NCBI GenBank assembly: GCA_026214975.1
Contig: JAOBSW010001156.1
Coordinates: forward strand, 1 to 64,000
DNA length: 64,000 nucleotides
Direction of reading: 5' to 3'
Origin: Gentiana macrophylla
Lineage: Eukaryota > Streptophyta > Magnoliopsida > Gentianales > Gentianaceae
Made by a program: the position numbers and the translations under genes
Part shown: positions 24,895 through 35,548 of the stretch, in pieces
How positions within the stretch are numbered: position 1 is the stretch's first letter
Layout: each line of letters begins with the position of its first letter
The notes under the pieces: model-generated
What the model was told of the DNA's origin: nothing
Database searches by the model: none
What the model saw: the letters and a program-made list of their open reading frames with translations, nothing else

Positions 24895-27655
24895 ATACAA
24901 TAAGTTCGCGAGGGTGTCTTACTGTAGCATGTTACCCAATATGTCCGCTAGCGGTGTGCATTGAGTATGTCTGCACAATATGTCCGCTTATGGTGTCCTT
25001 TACGTGAGTATGTCACCCAATATGTCCGCCTGTGTACGCGCAGTGAGAATGTCACCAATCAAATTCGCTTTAGGGTGTCATATACGTGAGGATGTCGGGC
25101 ACAATAAGTCCGCTTAGGGTGTCTTACGTGGAGTAGCGCCACCCAATCAAATTCCATTTGTGGTGTCTGCATGTGAGTATGCCACCCAATATGTCCGCTT
25201 AGGTGTAAGCTTATGTAGGCGTCACTCATCAAACCCGCTTAGTGGTGTCTTACGTGAGTATGCTGCACACAAGTCCATTTAGGGTGTCTTACGTGAGTAT
25301 GTTACTCCTCACTCTACCTCGCGTATGGTGTCTCATGTGAGTATGTCACCCATTATGTCCTGGCTTAGGTGGTGTGTTATGTGAGTATGTCCACAATCAG
25401 TCCGCTTATGGTGTCTAAGCGGAGTAAGGCTACCTAATATGTCCGCTTAGGTGCGTGAGTATAGTATACCACCTAATTACCCTGCTTTAAGTGGTGTCTT
25501 ACGCGGAGTATGTCAGCCAATAAGTCCGCTTAGTGGTGTCTACGTAGTATGTCACCTAATCAACCGCTTATGGTGTCTTACGTGAGTATGGCTACCCAAT
25601 ATGTCCGCTCTTAGGGTGTCTTACGTGAGGCGTCACCAATTACCTCGCTTATGCGGTCCTACGTGAGTATGTCACACAATAAGTCCGCTAGTAAAAAGGC
25701 TAATGGGAGATGTCACACAATAAGTCCGCTTATGGTCTCTTACGTGAGTATGTCACACCATAAGTCCCTTTATGATGTAAGGCGCACATGCGTTTAGGTG
25801 TCTTACGAGTATGTCACTCAATAAGTCCGCTTTATGATGCCATACGTGAGATGTCACTCAATAAGTCCGCTTATGGTGTCTTACGTGAGCATGTCACCCA
25901 ATAAGTCCATTTAGGTGTCTTACGGAGTATGTCAACACAATAAGTCCGTTTAGGTGTCTTACGTGAGTATGCTCAATCCATAAGTCCGCTTATGGTGTTT
26001 ACGTGGAGTATGTCACACAATAAGTCCATTTATAATGTCTTACGTGAGTATGTCACACAATAAGTCCGGTTATGGTGTCTTACGTGAGTATGTCACACCA
26101 TAAGTAGTCCTAATTGAATCGTAAGTCCGCTTAGTCTCTCTTACGCGAGTATATACGCACACAATAAGTCCGCTTATGATGTCTTACGCGGAGTATGTCA
26201 CAATCGCCTTACGCGGAGTATGTCACACAATAAGTCCGGGTTATGGTGTCTTACGTGAGTATGTCACACCATAAGTAGTCCTAATTGAATCAAGTCCGCT
26301 TTAGGTGTCTTACGCTGAGTATGTCGTCGCACAATAAGTCCGCTTTATGGTGTCAAACGTGAGTATGTCACACAATAAGTCCATTTATGGTGTCTTACGT
26401 GGAGTATGTCACTCAATCAGTCCGCTTAGGTGTCTTACGTGAGTATGTCACACAATAAGTCCGCTTAGGTGTCTTACGTGAGTATGTCACACCATAAGTA
26501 GTCCTAATTGAATCGGAAGTCCGGTTATGGTGTCTTACGTGGGAGTATGTCACACAATAAGTCCGCTATGGTGTCTTTTACGTGAGTATGTCACTCAATC
26601 AGTCCGCTTAGGGTGTCTTACGGAGTATGTCACATAATAAGTCCATTTAGGTGTCTTACGAGTATGTCACACAATAAGTTCGCTTAGTGGTGTCTTATGT
26701 GAGTATGTCACCAATCAGTCCGCTTAGGTGTCTTACGTGAATATGTCACACAATAAGTCCGCTTAGTGGTGTCTTACGTGAGTATGTCACACCATAAGTA
26801 GTCCTAATTGAATCGTAAGTCCGGTTATGGTGTCTTACGTGAGTATGTCACACAATAAGTCCGTTTATGGTGTCTTGGCGGAGTATGTCACACAATAAGT
26901 CCGCTTTTGGGTGTCTTATGTGAGTATGTCACCTAATCATCCGCTTAGGGTGTCTTACGCGGAGTATGTCGTTAGCATAATAAGTCCAATAAGTGCTTGG
27001 TGTCTTACGTGAGTATGTCACACAATAAGTCCGTTTATGGTGTCTTACGTGTGTATGTCACTCCAATAAGTCCGCTTAGGTGTGTTACGCGAGTATGTCA
27101 CTCAATAAGTCCGCTTTAGGTATGTCACCAATAAGTCCGCTTAGGTGTCTTATGTGAGTATGTCACCAATCATCCGCTAGGTGTCTTATATGAGTATGTC
27201 ACATAATAAGTCCGTTTTAGTGGTGTCTTGCTTGAGTATGTCAGCATAATAAGTCCGCTAGGTGTCTTACGTGGAGTATGTCACTCAATCATCCGCTTAG
27301 GGTGTCTTACATGAGTATGTCACACAATAAGTCCGTTTAGGTGTCTTACGTGAGTATGTCACACCATAAGTAGTCCTAATTCAATCAAGTCCGGTTATGG
27401 TGTCTTACGTGAGTATGTCACACAATAAGTCCGCTTTATGGTGTCTTACGTGAGTATGTCACACAATAAGTCCGCTTAGGGTGTGTTATGTGAGTATGTC
27501 ACTCAATAAGTCCGCTTAGGTGTCTTACGTGAGTATGTCACACAATAAGTCTATTTATGGTGTCTTACGTGTGTATGTCACGGAATAAGTCCGCTTAGGT
27601 GTCTTACGTGAGTATATGTCACACGATAAGTAGTTCTAATGGAATCGAAGTCCGC
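24895..27655 (+). repeat. Satellite-like tandem array, about 40-bp unit
   Basis: The consensus unit is about 40 bp, composed of GTCACACAATAAGTCCGCTT then ATGGTGTCTTACGTGAGTAT. It is repeated for about 2.75 kb, i.e. roughly 65-70 units. The left third is more diverged (CACCCAATATGTCCGC variants). From about 26.1 kb a longer variant containing CATAAGTAGTCCTAATTGAA recurs at about 26098, 26268, 26493, 26793, 27362 and 27624. Many units differ by 1-base indels. There are no unique spacers and no ORF runs through it. Confidence 0.92.
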
Positions 27656-27659
27656 TTAA

Positions 27660-28082
27660 TTTTGTTTTAATTATTATATTAATTTTTATTTAGTAGTAAG
27701 AAGATGTATGTATTAATTTTTTTAATAATCAATTGATGTAACTAGAATAAATAAATAAATATAATCAATCAAATGATGTAACTAGAATAATTATTTTGAT
27801 TTTTTTTTAATTTTGTGATCGAACCCTACTCTCCCCTCCATCATCATCAATTCCGCCTTAAGCTCCCTCTCAATTGTCGCAACCAAAATTTTGGGGCCTG
27901 CTTTCCGCTAAGAATCGCCCAAAATTTAGAAATTTTCAAATTCCCTATTTGATTTGATTCAATTCTTCACCCACAACTAACCCTCTAACCAACCCAAGTA
28001 CACCCCCGCCTTTCATTGATGTGTTTCCCTCTTTGATCTTCCCACCATTCAACCTTCAAAATCTCCATTAAAGAAACCAACT
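27660..28082. other. Left flank of the GRF gene / MULE unit
   Basis: AT-rich sequence with ATGATGTAACTAGAATAA repeated at about 27735 and 27772, then a CT- and CCC-rich stretch (27810-28080) that looks like a 5' UTR or promoter of the following gene. No ORF. Confidence 0.3.
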
Positions 28083-28760
28083 AGAGCTAATTTTGGTGAG
28101 TTACTCGCTCTTTTGTTTTAGCTTTTCTTCTATGGGCTTTCTGCATAAGTACCTCTTTTGTTTTTCCGAATGTTGTTACATTTTTTTGAATTTGAACTAA
28201 TTTCTAACATATTTTTGTGAATTAACAGGCATCAATGCCTTAACAGAGCTAATTTTGGTGAGTTACTCTCGCTCTTTTGCTTTAGCTTTTCTTAGGGGGC
28301 TTTCCGATGTACCTCTTTTGTTTTTCCACAATGTTGTTACATTTTTTTGAATTTGAACTAATTTCTAACATATTTGTGTGAATTAACAGAGCATCATTGC
28401 CCTTAACAGAGCTAATTTTGGTGAGTTACTCGCTCTTTTGTTTTAACTTTTCTTCTAGGAGCTTTCCGATGTACCTCTTTTGTTTTTCCAAATTTGGTTA
28501 CATTTTTGTGAATTTGAGCTAATTTCTAGAATATTTGTGTGAATCTACCTAGACATCAATTACTTAATGTAATTTTGGTGAGTTACTCGCTTTTTGTTTT
28601 AGCTTTTCTTCCAGGGGCTTTCCGAGGCAACTCTTTTGTTTTTCCAGAAATTTGGTTACATTTTTGTGAATTTGAGCTAATTTCTAACATATTGGGGTGA
28701 ATTTACCTAGACATCAATTACTTAACAGAGCTAATTTTGGTGAGTTACTATGCTCTTATG
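28083..28760 (+). repeat. Tandem array of about 160-bp exon/intron-like modules
   Basis: Units begin at about 28083, 28244, 28408, 28566 and 28727. Each carries AGAGCTAATTTTG followed by GTGAGTTACTCGCTC (a strong 5' splice-site match), a T-rich middle, and TGAATTAACAG (a 3' splice-site match), followed by a short GCATCAATGCCTTAACAGAG-like segment. Each module therefore resembles an intron plus a mini-exon of roughly 30 bp. It lies directly upstream of the GRF gene and may be its repeatedly duplicated 5' UTR intron. Confidence 0.75.
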
Positions 28761-28945
28761 AATTATGTTTTTTTTGAAACAAAGAAGCAGTCAAATTCAC
28801 TCATAGATTGCACTCTTGTGAATCGGGAGTACTTGTTAGGGGCGTTTAGTTATTTATTTGAGATATAGACAGACCATTTAATACTCAATTATGCACAATT
28901 CTTTTCATAGTGCCTGCAATCTCTGAAACGAACCTGAAGCAAAAT

Positions 28946-29649
28946 ATGAAGGGTACTTCTCCGATTTCCATTCTTAGCAAGGTAAATGAATCTGGGACAT
29001 TTCATGAGCGCACATTGTTATGCAATGTGGCGTTCTCGCAAAATTGGTGACTTCAGAAGCAGATGCTAACCCAGGGAGACCGTTTCTACGGTTGTCCTTA
29101 TTTGCCGGTATGACTAATTTTTTGGTTATACTTTCCATTTACTTTCAAGGGATAATGTGTATCAGATAATAATTGGAATTTCTTATTTTGCAGGATGATG
29201 AAGTCAAATGTGACTATTTCATATGGCAGGACAAGGTGTCTCAGATTCATCGGGCCATATGGCAAAGTGTCTTCATCTACTAGGCCATATGGCAAGGTGT
29301 CTTCATCTATCTCGGGCCACATGAAGATGTTACCTTTGTGAACTTGATGAAGAAAACAGATAAACTTGAATGCACAATCGGTATCCTTCAAAATGATATT
29401 GAAATGATAAAGTGCTTGAGACAATGATGCAAAAAAATTGAACAAGTTGAGATCAACGTCATTGAATTATTGAGAGGTCGCAATTCAGATTCCATGGTTC
29501 AAATGTTACTCCATGATAGAGAAATGATTGCTCGCCTGGAGACACTACTTGAGAAGACCAGGGTAGGGAACAATTCATCTCAAAAGAAACTTGTATTATT
29601 GACTATTACTTGTCTAACCATTTATTTCGTATTTCATCTTACGAAATAA
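28946..29649 (+). pseudogene. GRF zinc-finger / coiled-coil / membrane-anchor gene, broken
   Basis: The probable two-exon gene has exon 1 at 28946-29107 and exon 2 from 29194 (AG acceptor) to a stop at 29647-29649. Exon 1 encodes a GRF-type zinc finger: TSEADANPGRRFYGCPYLP in combined frames. Exon 2 continues it with DDEVKCDYFIWQD. A coiled-coil-like stretch follows (LLHDREMIARLETLLEKTR), ending in a hydrophobic tail LVLLTITCLTIYFVFHL. GRF fingers bind single-stranded nucleic acids in known proteins. It is broken by a missing base near 29023, an extra C near 29081, and a tandem duplication near 29240-29320 with an in-frame stop. It lies tail to tail with the MULE transposase and may be transposon cargo. 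Confidence 0.65.
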
Positions 29650-30360
29650 AAACTTAATTTCTTTGTATTCTGTATTTCTCTGTATATTTCTGTACATTTC
29701 ATTTGGTTTTCTTATCTAATGGTTATTTGAAGGATTTGAATGGTTATCACATTAAACAAAAAGGAGAACAACCAACACATCAATGTTTTACAAGCTTAAA
29801 CCCGTATCCTGGGCAACACAAGCTTGAACTTGTTTCAGGGGCCGACACAAGTTTAAACTCGCTTTTAGAGTGAATATTTTACAACACCCTTAATGGACGC
29901 AAAACACCACATTCATGACACTCGAACAACTTCCCTTCACATTAATCAAATGAGAACAACCAACACATCAATTTGCCATCATTCAAAATTCAACATCCTC
30001 TACATCTTCCAGATTTAAACATCAACCAATCAACCAAAGAAGAACAACCAACACATAGAATTTGCCATTATTCAAAATACAATAACAAACAAACACATCA
30101 ACACATCACTTTCCATTATTCAAAATACAACACAAGTTACGTCTTCGAATCTTACACATCAACCAATCATCATCAATGATTAAACATCCACAATATGTAA
30201 ACATCTCATCCTCTTCATCAACATTAATACTTAAACATCCACAATATGTATCCCATCGCCTTCCTGTAACATTGTCAAAGAAAAAAGGTAACAAGCTTAA
30301 TGCAATGTAACATGATTGAATATAAAAAGAACTCTAAATATTAATACATACAATACCTTA
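29650..30360. repeat. Converging 3' ends with CA-rich degenerate repeats
   Basis: Between the two convergent genes, ACAACCAACACATCAA/CATTATTCAAAATACAA blocks recur at about 29950, 30045, 30110 and nearby, and CAAGCTTAAAC / CAAGCTTGAAC / CAAGTTTAAAC blocks recur at 29790-29860. No coding potential was recognised. Confidence 0.45.
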
Positions 30361-32958
30361 TCATGGCAAAGTAGAGGTCAGCCGGATGAGCATTTCTCCA
30401 CCAATCAAACTCTTACAAGTGGAAGCGTAATGACCATTGACACCGCATTTTCCACAAACATACTTTCGCTCTTCTCGTCCCCGGCTAAGCGCTTCCTCTT
30501 TTTTATGGCCGCCCACTTTGTCTCTTTGGCACCTTCGGTGGCAAAACCACATCGTTAAGAACATCATCGGGATACACACATTCATCTTCTTGAAGTAGAT
30601 ACACACATTTGGAATAACCTAGCCTCCAACAATTGACGCTTATAATACCAAGTGCAATACTTGGAGGCTTGCTTCCTCAGATACTTCAACAAAGCAATCA
30701 GATGCTCGCATGGATACATATCCATCCGGAATTTTTTTACATGTACACGTCTTCAAATCCAACTCAACGATGTAAGAAATAACAAAGATCCTTGTCACTT
30801 AACATCATACTTATCTCGAGGAGAGTGTATTAACGAAAATTGTTTCACTGACTCTAAGCTTTTGTTCACTTCGATTTCAATTTTGGGAGTAAGATCATCT
30901 TGGCAATTTATAGATGATTCATTTCTTTTAGCAAACCAACTCGTGAACATCTCCCGGATATGTTCAATCAACCCAACAATTGAAAATTCTCGCACGCTTT
31001 TAGCCTAGCATTCACAGACTGCATGGTTTGTGGTCATTATGTTGTAACGAAATCCTCAAATTTAGCTCTAGCCCACATAGGGAATTCTCGCTTCTTTCAA
31101 ATATTCGCTACTTTCGGACATTTACTACATAAAGTTTCAAATGCAACTTGAATTTCGCTTCAGATAGGCCTCTGCAGACTTTCGAAAGAGCTTTCCCACA
31201 CAATGTCCTGGATATTTCATCCTCAAATTCTTTTGCATGTGATACATGCAATGCCCATGGTGCGCATTCTTAAACACCGCCTTGAAAGATGTTTTAATAC
31301 TATCGGCACGATCGTAAAGTATCGCAAGATCATTCGTGTCCCCAATGATGGGTTTTAGCTTATCAAAAACCATGTCCAAGACTCTATACTTTCAGAAGCA
31401 ACAACACCCCAAGCAAGTGGAAATATTTGATGATTTGCATCTTGACATGTTGCCACAAGTAAGGTCCCTTTATAACGCGTTTTTAAATGCATGCCGTCCA
31501 CAGAAATGACTTTCCGCATCGCCAAATAAAATCCCTCAATACTTTGACCAAGTGCCATGAAAAGTATTTGAAAACATTCCCATCACTTTTTCAATATGAT
31601 ATACGTTGTCCGGTTTCTAGCCTTCAATTTATAACAATATTTGGGTAATTCTCCCCAACTTTTGTTTGATTACCCTTATCAATCCTTTCTGATAACCCTT
31701 AGCCCTGTACGCCTTGCAATAAGTTACATCATATCCAAATTCTTGCTGGAAATCATGCATCAAGTCCTTTGGTGCGTTAATACGATTGGCATCTTTAAAC
31801 CTTCTGGCAAAGTATGTGCCAATTAGCTTGTGCGTAGCATGTCTATGGTCTTTTCGAGGAGCAATAGGTGGGCAGCTATGCTTATTTGCATACGTTACCA
31901 CTACAAATCGCTCAGAAGGTGCTTGAAGTTTGGTGGCTCGCAAACGCCATTTGCATCCGGCGGCTTCACATAAAACTGAATAAACGCTTTTGTTGGAAGT
32001 TTGCGTTTTGAATTCAAACTTGTACTTCAGAGCCAACTTCGCAAGTTTGAATACCAAAAACTTTTGCATTTAAACGGATCATTCACACGAAAGTCTTCAT
32101 GTTCGAATGCACACTAAAGTATCACCTACAATACGGCTACAACGAAAGTCTTCATGTTCAATTCTTTGCACGTTAACCATAGTTGGGGGTGCATTCAAGG
32201 GATAAACAATCTCATTTCTCTCAACAAAGCCATCAAGATTCTCATTTGACAATTCATCACCCGCTCATGCTAATTCTCTCGATATGATTCTTCTAAATAA
32301 ACATCTTCACCCAAATTCACCAATAAGGAGTCTTCAAGTTGCTCATTAAAGTCCATGTTGTCACCCCGTGTTCAGATGAGAATCTTCGACACATGTCTCT
32401 ATGCTTTCTATTCTTACATCCAACATCTCTTTCATGGCATTCCCAAAGAACATCCACATCTATCTCTTCCTTAATGATCTTTTCAACACATGTCTCTATG
32501 CTTTCTATTCTTACATCCAACATCTCTTCAATGGCATTCCCAATAACATCCACATCTATCTCTTCATTAACATTCTTTTCAACACATGTATCCATGCTTT
32601 CTTCTTACATCCAACATCTCTTTCATCCCATTTGCCAAAACATCAACATCTGCCTCTTCATCTCTTTCAACACATGTTTCTTGACTTTCCGACACATTTA
32701 CTACTTCACATGTTTCTTGACTTTCATAAACCTCGGTACACTTTTCCTTTCCTTCAAACATATTAATAAAGCATCTTGTTTTAAATTACAAACATATATA
32801 AACCGATTCACAAGCTTATCGCAATCAAGCACCATCGGTCTAGCTTTACTAATGGGGACCATATATTTCATCTCAAACTCATACTTAGTTGTATCGATTT
32901 CCAACTCATTTTTCACCATGTCATACAATTCTTCAAATGTAATGTTCTTTTTTGACAC
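30361..32958 (-). pseudogene. Mutator-like (MuDR-type) transposase, broken
   Basis: The frame opens at 32958 (MSKKNITFEELYDMVKNELE, typical MULE N-terminus). An acidic repeat linker follows (32317-32760). The MuDR DNA-binding domain is at 32069-31629 (VLCEAAGCKWRLRA, then H-C ligands). The MULE transposase core is at 31558-31137: first catalytic Asp in ISVDGMHLKTRYKG, then SIESWTWFL, and LYDRADSI with CMYHMQKNL. A SWIM finger lies near 30770-30640 (CTC...CEH). A CCHC knuckle, CGKCGVNGHYASTC, is near 30480. It would catalyse cut-and-paste transposition. At least four frameshifts break it. Reading the domains in order across frames gives a normal full-length MuDR architecture. Confidence 0.85.
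32317..32760 (-). repeat. In-gene tandem repeat of about 105 bp coding an acidic linker
   Basis: Within the transposase N-terminus about three copies of a 35-residue unit occur (ETCVEK..EEIDVDV.GNA.EEMLDVR). At DNA level, plus-strand blocks TTCTTACATCCAACATCTCT and AACATCCACATCTATCTCTT recur at about 105-bp spacing (32410, 32510, 32605). Confidence 0.75.
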
Positions 32959-33156
32959 TCGAATCGCCGAAACTTCTTCGATTCACAACCTACATACTTC
33001 CAAGACCATAGACCATTGACGCCTTTTTCAATCTCCACAAGGTAAAATATAAAAATACAAACTTTATCTTCCATCACGCTTCACCGAGATCCTGCTTTTA
33101 TTCAATACAATAATTACAAACCAATATACACATAGACAAAATCCATAATTCCGTTC

Positions 33157-33290
33157 AAATAGCCATTAACAAGTTTAAACTTGTGTCACACTATAATCAA
33201 TCCACCTTGAAATGCAGATAGAAGTTCACATAGCCATTAACAAGTTTAAACTTTTGTCACACTATAATCAATATTTTAAGATTAATACGA
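33157..33290 (+). repeat. Short tandem duplication, unit 71 bp
   Basis: AGCCATTAACAAGTTTAAAC followed by a CACACTATAATCAAT block occurs at 33161 and 33232. It lies in the probable 5' flank of the MULE transposase gene. Confidence 0.75.
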
Positions 33291-33492
33291 TTACCATTCA
33301 CCTGGAAATGCAGCTAGATATAACCAAATAGATATATATAGGTAGTCATACCGGGTAATAACTGCACAAATCACCAATTCAACATTTAACCATTTCAATT
33401 CAAATCAAATATCCATTTTCAATCAGGGTCGCCCCCATTTTCAATTCAATTCAGAGTTAAACACACGGTTTAAGCTCATCCCGCAGGGTAAG

Positions 33493-34065
33493 TGATGTGA
33501 TCCAGTTCATGCTCAGAGGATACCATCATTCGTGCTATTTATGAATATTATTTAATTAATTAGGAGTTGGTTTTATTTTATATTGGATTTTCAGCACTTT
33601 ATTTATTTGTTCTTTTATTAGCCAATAGGAACATTTCGTTTCTGACCAATAGGATGTAGGCGTATTTGCTAGTGGGATTTTCTCCCACATTGCTTTTGTC
33701 TTTCTAGTTCTTTTGGTTGTAAGCCTATATAAGGCAAACACTAGCTTTTCATTCTTGACATAGACAATTATGATGATATAAAATTTGGCTTCTTAGCTTT
33801 TATTGAAGTCTTCTTGACTTTGATTTATCACTTATGAGTGAGTGTTCTCTTCGTTGTAGGGAATCACAAAATCACATACGTGTGAGAATTTTCTTTGTCG
33901 TAGAAAGTTCAACCCTTTGAGGATTTACCAAAGATTGTGAGCGATTGTTGAGCGTTCTCCCGCCTACGATTTAGTTGGATTACTAGGTCTAGGATCATTA
34001 GCTCGTCATTGTTCCCTTAGTTACTTCTGGGCAAAACATCGATCGATTCCAACCGAAATCACATC
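33493..34065 (+). repeat. 5' LTR of the non-autonomous element
   Basis: Starts TGATGTGATCCAGTTCATGC; contains a CTATATAAGGCAAAC TATA-like site near 33726. It is nearly identical to the 3' LTR, with a few substitutions and short indels. Confidence 0.93.
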
Positions 34066-34859
34066 GGTTGGTAGCAGAGCTCAAAGAATTTCGTGAGCAA
34101 ATATCCCTTTAATTTTTTTGTTTTCCTTTATTCTCGTATTATTCCAAAAAAAAAAAATTTGTTTTCCTTTAATTTCGTCCCCTCCCAGCCATAATTTGTC
34201 AAATCTTCATCCATCTTACCCGAAAAATTGAAGATCTTCAAATCTTCAAACCTTCATCCCAAGAACCCTAACTTTATTTATCCAGACCGCTTTTTTCCCA
34301 GACCCGCTTTTGTGGCAGGCCGATCCCAAACAAAAAAACCCTCCAAAATTCTAAAATTTATACCACATCTCCAAAACATCTCGAAGTACACTTTTTGTCT
34401 TTGTACCCAATCCATATTCGACGATACCCTGTCTAAAAAAGGCCTAATTAATACAAACGATCTGCCCAGAAAAACTGCACCTGTAAATCATCGTTTGATT
34501 CGATTTTTGTGGTCTACACGATTCTGAATTACTCGAAAATTGGTGAGCTTATAGGAAATTCTCCGATCTACAACTTTTATCTTTTGAGTTTTTCCAAATT
34601 CTCTGTAGTTTAATTTCAATAGGCACCGTAAGACACTGCTACCAATCTGGAGAATTCTGACAGATTGCACCAGTTGCCGAGAAATACTCGGTTGATCGAC
34701 TTTTATAAGTCCAAAAAATCTGATATTTTGAAATCCTTTATAAAACTCTCTGTTCTACAACTTTGGTCTTTTGAGTTTTCCCAGAATCATAGTAGGTTGG
34801 TCATTAAATGCGTGGGTTTCACACCTGTGTAATTCTGCTGTCGAAAAATTTCATTACGA
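34066..34859 (+). other. Leader of the non-autonomous element
   Basis: PBS-like GGTTGGTAGCAGAGC at about 34066, then T/C-rich sequence without a convincing ORF. A sub-repeat occurs: ATCTACAACTTTTATCTTTT near 34565 and TTCTACAACTTTGGTCTTTT near 34752. Confidence 0.5.
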
Positions 34860-35273
34860 TTGAGCATAAGGGTGAGTGTAAACACGAGAGTTGTGAGGAT
34901 ATATATTATTTTGGTCATGGATTACAACATATTTTATTCACATTGTCTTATTCGGGATAAGGAATATGTGTTCTGCATTGATCACGATGAAGAGACGACT
35001 TTAGTTAGTAATGCGGTGGTTAAAGAGTTGGACTTGTTTGTCGATATAGCATCCTCGTCCTTATTACGCTCATACTTTGGAAGTCGCCGGGTTCAGGTTA
35101 CAAGACAGGCATGGGTTCCCGTTGAACTTAACGGTTATAAATCTGACATGTTATGTGACGTGTTTCCAATGAGAGGTGAATCTATAGTTTTCGGACAGGC
35201 ATGGTTAAGTGAGTATAAAGTCAGGTATAATTCGCCCGGACATGGTATTCATTTTATGGTATGGGCGAAGTAA
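34860..35273 (+). CDS. Retropepsin-like (gypsy protease-related) ORF, 137 codons
   Basis: The product contains NIFYSHCLIRDK, then VFCIDHDEETTLVSNAVVKE, RRVQVTRQAWVPVELNGYKS, DMLCDVFPM and SIVFGQAWLSEYKVRYN. This order matches the aspartic-protease-like segment of plant Ty3/gypsy polyproteins (NIFHTRC..., IDGGSCTNLVS..., V.KQVLV.F..G.Y.DE, VLCDVVPM, ILLGRPWQYD). The usual D-G/S-G catalytic loop is replaced by D-H-D-E, so proteolytic activity is doubtful. The start at the ATG at 34916 (MDYNIFY) is nearer the domain than 34860. The ORF ends before the coiled-coil ORF. It is the only pol-derived piece kept in this element. Confidence 0.65.
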   Translation: MSIRVSVNTRVVRIYIILVMDYNIFYSHCLIRDKEYVFCIDHDEETTLVSNAVVKELDLFVDIASSSLLRSYFGSRRVQVTRQAWVPVELNGYKSDMLCDVFPMRGESIVFGQAWLSEYKVRYNSPGHGIHFMVWAK

Positions 35274-35548
35274 TATGTCCTTGACACGAGACGTGGTTTA
35301 GTTATTCGGAGGTAAATGAAATTGTGGAGGCACGATTAAAGGAGCAGTTGAAACACGTAACGCCGAATTGACACGGATTAGTTAAAAAAAGTGAAACAAG
35401 AGGCGCGATGATGCCATACATGCGCAAATGACACCTTTATGTGGAAGACATACGTGAAATTCATGAGGCACTTGCTACTTTGTTGGCTGCTGCAAACCGA
35501 GGTGATGATAGGGGAGGTAGATGAGCTAGATGTGGTAGAGGTGGTCGA

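Noticed and set aside
24895..27655. CRISPR-like array
   Set aside because: Units are contiguous, with no unique spacers, and the window is a plant nuclear genome; it is a satellite-type tandem repeat.
32339..33019. 226-codon plus-strand ORF
   Set aside because: It is the antisense shadow of the MULE transposase N-terminus and its repeats; the minus strand carries the recognisable protein.
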